Assembly: GCF_017877055.1 (NCBI RefSeq)
Contig: NZ_JAGIPG010000003.1
Coordinates: forward strand, 558,001 to 622,000
Direction: 5' to 3'
DNA from: Neorhizobium galegae
GTDB lineage: Bacteria > Pseudomonadota > Alphaproteobacteria > Rhizobiales > Rhizobiaceae
DNA length: 64,000 nucleotides
Part shown: one piece after another, positions 8,425-17,406 of the stretch
Position numbering within the stretch: position 1 is the first letter of the stretch
How the letters are laid out: each line of letters starts with the position of its first letter
The notes under the pieces: model-generated
What the model saw: the letters and a program-made list of their open reading frames with translations, nothing else
Told to the model about the DNA's origin: nothing
Databases searched by the model: none
Program-made: the position numbers and the translations under genes

Positions 8425-9398
8425 GCGAGCGTCAGAACGTTCTCGAAATCCGCGACGTGGCGGTGCATTTCGGCGGCCGAGGCGGATTGCTCGGCAAAGC
8501 CGGCCCGGTGATCAAGGCGGTCAACGGCGTTGACCTCAATATCGCCCGCGGCGAGACCGTGGCGCTGGTCGGTGAATCCGGCTGCGGCAAGTCGACCCTT
8601 TCCAACACCATTGTCGGCCTGCAGGCTCCCATTTCGGGAAGCGTGCGCATCAGCGGCGACGAAGTGGTCGGCGCCAATCGCCGGCAGCTCAACGATATCC
8701 GCCGCAAGGTGCAGATGATCTTCCAGGATCCTGCATTGTCTCTCGACCCGCGGTCCACGGTGGGCGCCACCATCGGCGAACCGCTGATCGTGCGCGGCGT
8801 CGCCAAAGGCAAGGCGCTAAAGGAACGTGTCGCAACGCTGCTACAACAGGTCGGCCTGCGTCCCGAACATGCGGACCGATATCCGCACCAGTTCTCCGGC
8901 GGCCAGCGCCAGCGCGTAGTGATCGCCCGCGCACTTGCCCTGGAGCCGGATCTGCTGATCTGCGACGAGCCAGTCTCGGCGCTCGACGTTTCTGTTCGCG
9001 CCCAGATCCTCAACCTGCTGGTCGCCTTGCAGAAGCGCACCGGCGTCTCCTACCTGTTCGTCAGCCATGATCTCGGCGTGGTCCGGCACATCTGCGACCG
9101 GGTGGCGGTCATGTATCTCGGCCGGTTCGTCGAGATGGCCGACCGTGACACCTTCTTCGCCAATCCGAAACATCCCTATACCAAGGCGCTGATGTCGGCC
9201 GTGCCGGAGGCCGACCCAGAGGTGCAGCGCGCCAAACAGCGCTTCATCCTCAGCGGCGAGTTGCCAAGTCCTTCAAACATCCCGTCTGGCTGCGCCTTCC
9301 ACACACGCTGTCCGCTTGCGACCGAAATCTGCTCGAGAGAGCGGCCGGAACTGACGCCACGCGCCGATGGCGCCCGTGTCGCCTGTCATCACGCGTAG
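8421..9398 (+). CDS. ABC transporter ATP-binding protein, DppF type
   Basis: A 325-aa ATPase with Walker A GESGCGKS, signature FSGGQRQR, Walker B LLICDEPVSALD and a C-terminal Cys-rich oligopeptide-transporter extension. The start is the ATG overlapping the stop of the upstream ATPase gene. Together with the two permeases, the binding protein and the DppD-type ATPase it completes a five-subunit importer. The acylase gene begins nine bases downstream. Confidence 0.95.
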   Translation: MSERQNVLEIRDVAVHFGGRGGLLGKAGPVIKAVNGVDLNIARGETVALVGESGCGKSTLSNTIVGLQAPISGSVRISGDEVVGANRRQLNDIRRKVQMIFQDPALSLDPRSTVGATIGEPLIVRGVAKGKALKERVATLLQQVGLRPEHADRYPHQFSGGQRQRVVIARALALEPDLLICDEPVSALDVSVRAQILNLLVALQKRTGVSYLFVSHDLGVVRHICDRVAVMYLGRFVEMADRDTFFANPKHPYTKALMSAVPEADPEVQRAKQRFILSGELPSPSNIPSGCAFHTRCPLATEICSRERPELTPRADGARVACHHA

Positions 9399-9407
9399 GA
9401 GAATGCC

Positions 9408-11762
9408 ATGAGCGATGTTCCAGGGAACGAAACACTCCGGCTGACCGGCCTGGATGCCCAAGCAGAAATCCGCATCGACCGCTGGGGCATCCCGCATATC
9501 AGGGCGGCAAGCGATAAGGACCTGTTTTTCGTCCAGGGGTTCAACGCCGCCCGCGACCGGCTATGGCAACTCGACCTTTGGCGCAAGCGTGGCCTCGGGC
9601 TTCTCGCCGCCGATTTCGGCCCTGGCTATCTGGCGCAGGATCATGCCGCCCGGCATTTCCTCTATCGCGGCGACATGACCCCTGAATGGATTTCCTATGC
9701 ACCGGATACGCAGGCGATCTGCACCGCCTTTGCGGCCGGCATTAACGCCTATATCACGCTCTGCAAGGCGGAACCGGCCCGCCTGCCGCCCGAATTCGCC
9801 GTCTTCGACACCAGGCCGTCGCGGTGGGAGCCGGACGACGTGGTGCGCATCCGCAGCCACGCGCTGACCCGCAACGGCATTTCGGAAATACTGCGCGCCA
9901 ACATCATGGCGCTTGCGGACGCCGAAACGGACCTGCTGCGCTTTGAACTCGATCCGCCCGTCTCTCTGAAACAGGCCGACGGGATCTCGCTCGCCGATAT
10001 TCCGCTTGCCGCGACCCGTCTCTTCAAGCTTGCCACCGCGGCCGTCACCTTCGACAAGGCCCGGCTGGCGGCAGCACTCGACGACGTCTGGAAATGGACG
10101 GAGGTCACCGATCTCGGCGATATCGTTCAGGCGATCGCGGAGGAAGGGTCCAACAACTGGGCGGTGCACGGTTCGCGCACCGAAACCGGCCGGCCGATCC
10201 TTGCAAGCGATCCGCACCGGGCGCATGCAGTGCCGTCGCTGCGTTATCTCGTTCACCTTCAAGCCCCGGGCTTCAACGCCATCGGCACCGGCGAACCGAC
10301 CGCGCCCGGCATCTCGCTTGGCCATAACGACCGCACCGCCTTCGGCCTCACCATCTTCGGCGCCGATCAGGAAGACGTCTATGTTTATGAGACGAAGGAC
10401 GGCGATACGGAACACTATCGTTATGGCGACGGCTGGGAGAAGATCACCCGCGTGGAGGAGAATTTCGCGGTCAAGGGTCATGCCGAGCAGACGCTGACGC
10501 TCTCCTTCACCCGCCACGGCCCGATCCTCCACGAGAACCTAGAGATTCGCCAGGTCATTGCCATGCGCTCCGTCTGGCTCTCGCCGGGGTCGGCAGCCTA
10601 TCTTGGCAGCCTGTCCTATATGCGCAGCGGTTCGGTTCAGGCGTTTTCGCAGACGCTCGGGTCTTGGGGCACGCCGTCCGTCAACCACGTCAGTGCCGAT
10701 GTGGACGGCAATATCGGCTGGTTCACCGCCGGTTTCACGCCAGTGCGCCGCAACTGGGAAGGGCTGCTGCCTGTGCCGGGCCACGGCTCTCATGAATGGG
10801 ATGGGTTCCTGTCGGCCGGCGATCTGCCGTACGCCTATAACCCGGCGGATGGCTTCGTCGCCTCCGCCAACGAAATGAACCTGCCGGCCGACCGCGACCC
10901 GACAGCCCCTTCCATCGGCCACGAATGGGCGGAGGTCAGCCGCGCCCAGCGCATCAAGTCGGTCCTGCGCGCCGATCCCAAACACACGCTACGGGCCTCG
11001 ATGGCCTTGCAGACCGATATCTATTCCCGCCCGGCCGCGACCATCTGCGCCGTGCTTCAAAAAGTCGCCAGCCGTCAACCGCTGGATGACCGGCAGGAGC
11101 GCGCCATAAAGCTTTTCGACGGCTGGGAATACCGTCTTGAAGCGGGGAGTGCACCGGCCACGCTCTTCGAAGTCTGGTGGATGAAACACCTGCGGCCGGC
11201 ACTGTTGGCGAGGTTCGCACCGAACCCGACCGTCCGCCAACTGCTGCTGCCCGGCGATGTCGACCGGATGCTGGTGCTGCTCAGCGAACCCGGCACACTC
11301 TGGGACGCCGCCGATCGCGACGCCATGCTGCTATCGACGCTTTCCGCCGGCTTTGCCGATTGCGAAATCCGGCTCGGCCCTGATCCAGCCGCCTGGCGCT
11401 GGGGCGACCTGCACCGCGCGCTCTTCGAACACGCGACCAGCCGTATCAAGGCCGAAGGCGCCACTGACTGGAATGTCGGCCCGCTGCCGCTGGGAGGCAG
11501 CCGCTCGACGCCGATGCATGCCGCCTATCGGATGGGCGATTTTAGCGTCAACGCCGGCGCCTCCGTCCGCCTCGTCATGGATGTCGGCGACTGGGACAAC
11601 AGCGTCTGCATCAACACCCCCGGCCAGTCCGGCGATCCGCGCTCGCCGCACTATCGGGACTTGGCCAGCATTTGGTCGAAAGGCGAATACGTGCCGCTCC
11701 TCTACAGCGACGACCGCATCGCCGAGGAAACGATCCACCGCATTATGCTTCTGCCGGCTTGA
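9408..11762 (+). CDS. Penicillin acylase-family Ntn hydrolase (N-acyl amidase)
   Basis: A 784-aa precursor of the penicillin G/cephalosporin/AHL acylase family. The alpha-chain motif IRIDRWGIPHIRA is near the N-terminus. The autoprocessing site is Gly-Ser248 in EGSNNWAV; Ser248 would become the N-terminal nucleophile of the beta chain, followed by the family's SDPH and GHND segments. There is no signal peptide, unlike most characterised periplasmic acylases, so a cytosolic location is likely. It is the last gene of the IclR-controlled importer operon and probably cleaves an amide bond of the imported ligand. Specificity (beta-lactam, acyl-homoserine lactone or other N-acyl amine) cannot be read from sequence. 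Confidence 0.92.
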   Translation: MSDVPGNETLRLTGLDAQAEIRIDRWGIPHIRAASDKDLFFVQGFNAARDRLWQLDLWRKRGLGLLAADFGPGYLAQDHAARHFLYRGDMTPEWISYAPDTQAICTAFAAGINAYITLCKAEPARLPPEFAVFDTRPSRWEPDDVVRIRSHALTRNGISEILRANIMALADAETDLLRFELDPPVSLKQADGISLADIPLAATRLFKLATAAVTFDKARLAAALDDVWKWTEVTDLGDIVQAIAEEGSNNWAVHGSRTETGRPILASDPHRAHAVPSLRYLVHLQAPGFNAIGTGEPTAPGISLGHNDRTAFGLTIFGADQEDVYVYETKDGDTEHYRYGDGWEKITRVEENFAVKGHAEQTLTLSFTRHGPILHENLEIRQVIAMRSVWLSPGSAAYLGSLSYMRSGSVQAFSQTLGSWGTPSVNHVSADVDGNIGWFTAGFTPVRRNWEGLLPVPGHGSHEWDGFLSAGDLPYAYNPADGFVASANEMNLPADRDPTAPSIGHEWAEVSRAQRIKSVLRADPKHTLRASMALQTDIYSRPAATICAVLQKVASRQPLDDRQERAIKLFDGWEYRLEAGSAPATLFEVWWMKHLRPALLARFAPNPTVRQLLLPGDVDRMLVLLSEPGTLWDAADRDAMLLSTLSAGFADCEIRLGPDPAAWRWGDLHRALFEHATSRIKAEGATDWNVGPLPLGGSRSTPMHAAYRMGDFSVNAGASVRLVMDVGDWDNSVCINTPGQSGDPRSPHYRDLASIWSKGEYVPLLYSDDRIAEETIHRIMLLPA

Positions 11763-12027
11763 GCGGGCGAGACCTGTACCTTTACCCGAGCTGCATCTGA
11801 GTGGGCGCACCTTGCTGAGATTGGAAAAGTGGTGGGCCACGCGGGAATAGCCGTTGAGATCCGAAATGGCCTTGTCGACGACGCGGCAGCAGATCGCACC
11901 TGTAGTGACGGCGGGCAGGGGTCTTGTTGATATTTTTGGGGCGACTAACGTGCCAGCCGCCGAAAAATTCGCTCTTACTAAATCAAAAATCCTGATACAG
12001 ATGAAGGGCAACAGCATGATCTGAAGT

Positions 12028-12954
12028 ATGAAGCCGAATTTTCTCACAGTTTCCGCTGGTACCGGCAGCTTGGTTCTAAAGGGCCTGGCTTCACCCATTC
12101 GAGTCAACATTCTTCAGCTTCTCCATGATCGGGGAAAGCTAAACGTCAATGAAATTAGCGCGGCCTTGTCGCTGCCGCAGTCGACAGTTGCCGTGAACAT
12201 TCTGACTCTTGAAGAGGCCGGTCTCATCGAGACTTCTTCAGTCAAGGCGACCAAAGGCAATCAGAAGATTTGCAGCGCCAAATACGACGAGATCATCGTC
12301 AGGTTCGACACCGCTGAAAAAGCAACCAGGAACAACCAGATCGAGGTCGCGATGCCTCTAGGGCTCTACACGAGCTGCGAAGTTTCCGCACCCTGCGGGC
12401 TTTGCTCGCCAGACGGCGTCATCGGCCTGCTGGATGTTCCCGATTTTTTTCTGGATCCCGGCCGGGTGCAAGCAGCGTTGATCTGGTTCGGGCGCGGTAA
12501 TGTCGAATACAAATTTCCAAACAACGCCAAGCTTGTGAAGTCAGCGGTCGAGGCAATCGAATTTTCCATGGAGCTTTCGTCGGAAGTGCCGGGGACGAAC
12601 GTCAACTGGCCATCCGACATAACGCTGTGGATCAACGAACATCGCATTGGGACGTGGACGTCACCCGGTGACTACGGCGACAAACGCGGGGTCTATACGC
12701 CACAGTGGTGGAAGCTTGAAGGCTCTCAATACGGAAAGCTGAAGACTTGGCGCGTAACCAAGCAGGGATCGTTTATCGACGGCGTATCGATCTCCAACGT
12801 CACAATCGACGACATCGGCTTGGCCGAGCATCATTCGATCAGGATGAAAATCGGCATAGAAGAGCATGCCCCCCACCCAGGGGGCATCAACATCTTCGGT
12901 CGCGGCTTCGGCAACTACGATCAGGACATCATCATGCGGCTCTATCTCGCCTGA
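12028..12954 (+). CDS. ArsR-type regulator with large C-terminal putative sensor domain
   Basis: A 308-aa protein. Residues about 15-75 form a winged helix of the ArsR/HTH_20 type (SPIRVNILQLL, then the LSLPQSTVAVNILTLEEAGLI recognition region). The remaining 200 or so residues are not ArsR-like. They contain a Cys cluster C-x5-C-x2-C (SCEVSAPCGLCSP) and then a Trp/Gly-rich, probably beta-sandwich region with LWINEHRIGTW and YTPQWWKLEG. It faces the GH51/importer operon on the opposite strand, so it probably controls that operon in response to a sugar ligand. The start lacks a strong ribosome-binding site. Confidence 0.8.
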   Translation: MKPNFLTVSAGTGSLVLKGLASPIRVNILQLLHDRGKLNVNEISAALSLPQSTVAVNILTLEEAGLIETSSVKATKGNQKICSAKYDEIIVRFDTAEKATRNNQIEVAMPLGLYTSCEVSAPCGLCSPDGVIGLLDVPDFFLDPGRVQAALIWFGRGNVEYKFPNNAKLVKSAVEAIEFSMELSSEVPGTNVNWPSDITLWINEHRIGTWTSPGDYGDKRGVYTPQWWKLEGSQYGKLKTWRVTKQGSFIDGVSISNVTIDDIGLAEHHSIRMKIGIEEHAPHPGGINIFGRGFGNYDQDIIMRLYLA

Positions 12955-12994
12955 CGAGGGCTAGGACAAGCACGATCCGTCCTCGACCTCGGCT

Positions 12995-14545
12995 TCACAG
13001 GGAAGCGCCAAACTGAACGACGTTCCATGACGCCGGGGGAACGGTGACCGTGACACTGCCGCTCGTCACCTCTATGTCCCTCAGATTGTGAGGGGCCACC
13101 TTGTCCGGCTCATTCTTGGTGTTGCTCGCCTTGAGGTCATCGTGATGCAGCGAATGTGCTCGCTGCAGCTTTAGCCCGCCAAAGCCGGTTGCCGCGATAT
13201 CAATCTGCATGTCGTCGGAAAGGTGCCGGTTCAGGATAAAAAGGGTGACTGTCTTGTTCTCTTCGGAATGCACTGCCGAGAACTTGAGGTAGGGAACCGC
13301 GTCGATCTTGTCGTACAGGTCTTCCGTGTGCGTGGGGTCGTAGTAGCGAGTGGCATAGGTCGGCGTATCCACGCGAGTTCTGAGAACACTGCCCCTGCCA
13401 AGATTGCTGAAGTCCGAGAAAGGCCAAAAGATCGTTTGCCGCCAGGCCGGACCACCGGTTTCCGTCATGATGGGGGCAATGGCGTTTACAAGCTGGGCGA
13501 GGCATCCGGCCTTGACGCGATCGGCGTGATTGAGGAGTGAGATGCATGCGCCGCCGAAGGCAAGCGCATCCTGCATGTCGTATTCCTCCTCCAGGATGGG
13601 TGGAGCAACGGGCCATCCTTCCTTGACGCGGTTATGTTCGCCGCGCCGGGTGCGATACCAGACATTCCACTCATCGAAACTCAGCATGATGCGCTTGCGG
13701 GAGCGACGGCGCGCCGCGACGGCATCGGCAATCGAAACCACTTCTTCGATGAAGCTGTCCATCAGGTCAGGGCTTGCGAGGAACGACGGCGTATCGTCGG
13801 CATAATTATTGAGATAGGTGTGCAGCGATATGAACTCGACATGATCGAACGTGTGTTCGAGGACGATCCTCTCCCATTCGCCATATGTCGCCATTTTTCG
13901 TCCGGAGGATCCGCAGGCCGCCAGTTCAATGGTCGGATCGGTCATCCGCATCATCTTTGCGGTCTCGGCGGCGATGCGACCGTATTCCTCGGCAGTCTTC
14001 GCCCCCATCTGCCAGCCGCCGTCCATCTCGTTGCCCAGGCACCAGAATTTGATGTCGTGCGGTTTCTCCCAGCCGTGCTGTTGGCGCAGGTCGGAAAGGT
14101 GGGTGCCGGAAGGATGATTGCAGTATTCAAGCAGATGGCGGGCTTCGTCGGGTCCGCGCGTACCGAGGTTGACAGCCAACATCGGTTCGATGCCGGCAAC
14201 CCGGCACCAGTCCATGAATTCGTTGGTTCCGAAATGATTGGTGTCGACGGATTTCCATGCGAGATCGAGGCGGCGTGGGCGCTGCTCGACCGGCCCCACT
14301 CCATCTTCCCAATTGTAACCGGAAACGAAGTTGCCGCCCGGATAGCGCATGATGGTGGGATTGAGCTCGCGCACGAGCTCCAGAACATCCCGCCTGAACC
14401 CTTTTTCGTCAGCCGTTGGATGGCCAGGTTCGAAAATGCCGCCGTAGACGCAGCGGCCAAGATGCTCGATAAACGCGCCGAACAGACGGTTGTCGGTTTC
14501 ACCAATGATAAAGTCCCGGTCGAACCGGGCTTGGGCCTTGATCAT
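12995..14545 (-). CDS. abfA: Alpha-L-arabinofuranosidase, GH51
   Basis: A 516-aa retaining exo-glycosidase that releases terminal arabinofuranosyl residues from arabino-oligosaccharides. Family landmarks are FGAFIEHLGRCVYGG near the N-terminus, MRYPGGNFVSGY, the acid/base Glu173 in LGNEMDG and the nucleophile Glu292 in SFDEWNVW. It has no signal peptide and should act in the cytosol on imported oligosaccharides. It is the last gene of the minus-strand operon, 40 bases after the second ATPase gene. An in-frame GTG at 14557 would add four residues. Confidence 0.93.
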   Translation of the reverse strand: MIKAQARFDRDFIIGETDNRLFGAFIEHLGRCVYGGIFEPGHPTADEKGFRRDVLELVRELNPTIMRYPGGNFVSGYNWEDGVGPVEQRPRRLDLAWKSVDTNHFGTNEFMDWCRVAGIEPMLAVNLGTRGPDEARHLLEYCNHPSGTHLSDLRQQHGWEKPHDIKFWCLGNEMDGGWQMGAKTAEEYGRIAAETAKMMRMTDPTIELAACGSSGRKMATYGEWERIVLEHTFDHVEFISLHTYLNNYADDTPSFLASPDLMDSFIEEVVSIADAVAARRRSRKRIMLSFDEWNVWYRTRRGEHNRVKEGWPVAPPILEEEYDMQDALAFGGACISLLNHADRVKAGCLAQLVNAIAPIMTETGGPAWRQTIFWPFSDFSNLGRGSVLRTRVDTPTYATRYYDPTHTEDLYDKIDAVPYLKFSAVHSEENKTVTLFILNRHLSDDMQIDIAATGFGGLKLQRAHSLHHDDLKASNTKNEPDKVAPHNLRDIEVTSGSVTVTVPPASWNVVQFGASL

Positions 14546-14585
14546 CTCAAATCTCACTTTGCTTCAGGAAATGGATAATTCGCCG

Positions 14586-15482
14586 CTAATACGACTGCGG
14601 CTCTGTCTCGAGGGCGGCTGGGTGGGGCGATGCACGCGCTTGCTGAGACGCGGCGCTGTCGCCGGTCAGCACGCCGCGGCCGTTCGGGTCGGGAGAAAGG
14701 ATGGCGGACTTCAGGAGCTGGGAGTACGGATGCTGGGGGTTATCAAGAACGAGGCGCGCCGCACCGCTTTCGACGATCTCCCCCTTGCGCATGATGACGA
14801 TCCTGTCGCTCACGTAATAGGCCGTGGCAAGATCGTGCGTGATGTAAATGATGGAAACCTTGAGATCGTCGCGCAGTGCACGGAACAGATTGACGATGGA
14901 CATTCTCAGCGAGGCATCGACCATCGAAACCGGCTCGTCCGCGATAAGCATCGACGGGCCGGGGATAAGTGCCCGGGCAATCGCCACTCGCTGGAGTTGG
15001 CCTCCTGAGAGTTCATGTGGAAAACGGCCGCGGACTTCAGCAATCGTAAGGCCGACGTTGTTCAGCGCCTTGTCAGCAACGGCTTCCACCTGCGCGGGTG
15101 ATCGAGCCTCAGTGAAGTTCTTTGCTGTCATGAACAGATAGCGATCGACGCGTTTTAGAGGGTTGAACGCCTCGAAAGGATTCTGGAAGATCGGCTGAAC
15201 CTCTTTCATGAACCTTCGCCGCGCCCCAGTCCCGCGGATCGAAGCCAGGTCCCGACCCTTGAAGAAGATCGTCCCCGCGCTTGGTCGGACCATATTGAGG
15301 ATCATCCTCGCAAGCGTCGTCTTGCCGCTTCCGGATTCGCCGATAATCGTGAAGATTTGAGGTTCATCGCCCTCCAGGCGGAACGACACATTGTCGACCG
15401 CCCGGAATTCCTGACGGCCAAGCAAGCCCCCCCGTTTGTAGAGCCTGGAGACGCCGTCGAGGTGCAGAAGAGGAGCCGTCAT
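14586..15482 (-). CDS. ABC transporter ATP-binding protein, DppF/OppF type
   Basis: A 298-aa ATPase with Walker A GESGSGKT, signature LSGGQLQR and Walker B LIADEPVSMVD. The C-terminus (after about residue 260) is short, polar and Pro/Ala-rich rather than the usual Cys-rich extension. Its start overlaps the stop of the upstream ATPase gene by four bases. It belongs to the arabinofuranosidase operon and should energise uptake of the oligosaccharide substrate. Confidence 0.94.
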   Translation of the reverse strand: MTAPLLHLDGVSRLYKRGGLLGRQEFRAVDNVSFRLEGDEPQIFTIIGESGSGKTTLARMILNMVRPSAGTIFFKGRDLASIRGTGARRRFMKEVQPIFQNPFEAFNPLKRVDRYLFMTAKNFTEARSPAQVEAVADKALNNVGLTIAEVRGRFPHELSGGQLQRVAIARALIPGPSMLIADEPVSMVDASLRMSIVNLFRALRDDLKVSIIYITHDLATAYYVSDRIVIMRKGEIVESGAARLVLDNPQHPYSQLLKSAILSPDPNGRGVLTGDSAASQQARASPHPAALETEPQSY

Positions 15483-16546
15483 CGCTCGACCTCCAATGCC
15501 TCGGGCTGGTTCGGCTTCCCATCAGCGATCGGCAGGACGTCCGAACTCGCCGCAAAACATGCCACCCTGTGATCTTCTGCGAGGGTGGTAAGGGCGGGGT
15601 TCTCGTGTCGGCAAATCTCCATCGCCAGTGGGCATCGCGGATGGAAACGACACCCTTTTGGAGGATCGGCCAGGTTCGGCGGGGTTCCGTGAAGCCCGTC
15701 GCGTGTATGCCTGTCGCCGATCGTCGGAAGGCTGGCGATCAGATGGGCCGTGTACGGATGCAAAGGATTGGCAAAAACGTCAGCCGTTCGCCCTTCTTCG
15801 ACAAGCCGTCCGGCATACATGATGCCGAGCCTGTCCGCGATATTTGCATGAACCGTCAGGTCGTGGGTCACGAAGATCATTGACGATCCGAATTCATGTT
15901 GCGTTTCCCGGATCATCGCGAGGACGTCTTTCTGGACGACGACATCGAGCGCGGTCGTCGGTTCGTCGGCGATGATGAATTCCGGCTTACAAAGTGTCGC
16001 GAGCGCGATACAAACGCGCTGTCGCATCCCGCCCGATAGTTCGTGTGGATAGGAGCGAAGTATCTCAGCAGGAAGGCGCAGCCGCTCCAGATGGCGCCGC
16101 ACCTCCTGGTCGAATTCGGCGCGTGGCAAATGCATGTGCCGGAACGCGAAATCCTCGAAGGTTTTGTGAATGCGACGAACGGGATTGAGCACGTTCATCG
16201 AGCCTTGCAGGATGTAGGAGAGGTGTTGCCAGCGTATGGCGGTGCGTCGTGCCGGGGACAAAGCGTAGAGATCGTCGTCGATGAAGCTGTAGTTTACCTG
16301 CCCGCCGACAATTTCCAGCGGGGGTCTGATCGCAGCGGCGATCGCTTTGATGAACGTGGTTTTGCCGCAACTGGATTCGCCTGCAATGCCATAGATCTCG
16401 TGCTTGCGCACGTGCATCGAGATCCCGTCAACAGCCCTTACTTCGCGGTCGATCCCAAAATATTTCATCCGGTAGTAGGCGCGAAGGTCACTCGTTTCCA
16501 GGACGTGCGCGTTTCCGTGACCGGCTGAGGCGGAGATCTGCGTCAT
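15479..16546 (-). CDS. ABC transporter ATP-binding protein, DppD/OppD type
   Basis: A 355-aa ATPase with Walker A GESSCGKT, signature LSGGMRQR, Walker B IIADEPTTALD and a C-terminal Cys-containing extension (CRFHPRCPLAMEIC). The N-terminal RAYYRMKYFGIDREVRAVDG segment is typical of carbohydrate-associated Opp-type transporters. It overlaps the permease stop by one base and the next ATPase start by four, so translation is probably coupled through the operon. Confidence 0.94.
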   Translation of the reverse strand: MTQISASAGHGNAHVLETSDLRAYYRMKYFGIDREVRAVDGISMHVRKHEIYGIAGESSCGKTTFIKAIAAAIRPPLEIVGGQVNYSFIDDDLYALSPARRTAIRWQHLSYILQGSMNVLNPVRRIHKTFEDFAFRHMHLPRAEFDQEVRRHLERLRLPAEILRSYPHELSGGMRQRVCIALATLCKPEFIIADEPTTALDVVVQKDVLAMIRETQHEFGSSMIFVTHDLTVHANIADRLGIMYAGRLVEEGRTADVFANPLHPYTAHLIASLPTIGDRHTRDGLHGTPPNLADPPKGCRFHPRCPLAMEICRHENPALTTLAEDHRVACFAASSDVLPIADGKPNQPEALEVER

Positions 16547-17406
16547 CAGGAATTCCCCATCCGATCGAGCCGGCTGCGCGGATCGATGTATTCATTCATC
16601 GAGATGGCCAGAAGGAAGAGTCCGATGAACGTCAACGTCACGAAAAGGGTTGGGAAAAAGTACCACCACCAGACGCCGGACACCATTGCACTGTGCTGGT
16701 TGGCCCAGAAGATCATGCCGCCGATGGTCGGCGTATCGACATCGGTAAAGCCCAAGACCGCAAGCGTGACTTCGAGCCCGATCGACCAGTTCATGTTGTT
16801 CATGAACGTCGAGAAGACGATCGGGAGCACATAGGGCAGATGTTCCTGCGTGACGATCCTTGGCATGGACATGCCGGAGAAGACGCTGGTGTTGGTGAAT
16901 TCACGGGTTCTGAGGCTTATCATGACTGATCGAATAAGCCGCGCATCATAGGCCCATCCGAGGCCCGCCATGACGAGTGCAAGCACGAACCAGGTCATGT
17001 CGTCACGCAACACAAAATAGAGCAGGACCAGAAGCGGGAAGAGTGGGATGACGATAAACGTATCGTTGATCGACATCAGGATACGGTCAACGATCCCGCC
17101 GACATAACCCGAGATCAGCCCGATCACCAGGGAGAGAATGCGGCTGATGAGCGCTACGATGAAGCCGAAGGCGAGAGTATTGCGAATCGCAAAGGTCAAT
17201 TGCCAGAAAATGTCCTGACCGCGCGAATTGGTTCCGAATACATATTCCAGCGACGGTGGCGCATCCAAGGCCACAAGGTAGGAGTCGATCGGCTCGTAGG
17301 GGGAGAAGAAAGAGGCAGCGGCGATGCCGAGGATGATCGCCATGATCACGCATCCGATCGCAAACTCGCCGTTATAGCGGAACAGGTCTCTGAGGACGGC
17401 AATCAT
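16546..17406 (-). CDS. ABC transporter permease, DppC/OppC type
   Basis: A 286-aa inner-membrane permease with an N-terminal membrane helix, then the FGTNSRGQDIFWQL motif characteristic of DppC-type subunits, and further helices with the coupling loop near EFTNTSVFSGMSMPRIVTQEHLP. It overlaps the upstream permease gene by four bases. It forms the channel of the putative arabino-oligosaccharide importer. Confidence 0.93.
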   Translation of the reverse strand: MIAVLRDLFRYNGEFAIGCVIMAIILGIAAASFFSPYEPIDSYLVALDAPPSLEYVFGTNSRGQDIFWQLTFAIRNTLAFGFIVALISRILSLVIGLISGYVGGIVDRILMSINDTFIVIPLFPLLVLLYFVLRDDMTWFVLALVMAGLGWAYDARLIRSVMISLRTREFTNTSVFSGMSMPRIVTQEHLPYVLPIVFSTFMNNMNWSIGLEVTLAVLGFTDVDTPTIGGMIFWANQHSAMVSGVWWWYFFPTLFVTLTFIGLFLLAISMNEYIDPRSRLDRMGNS

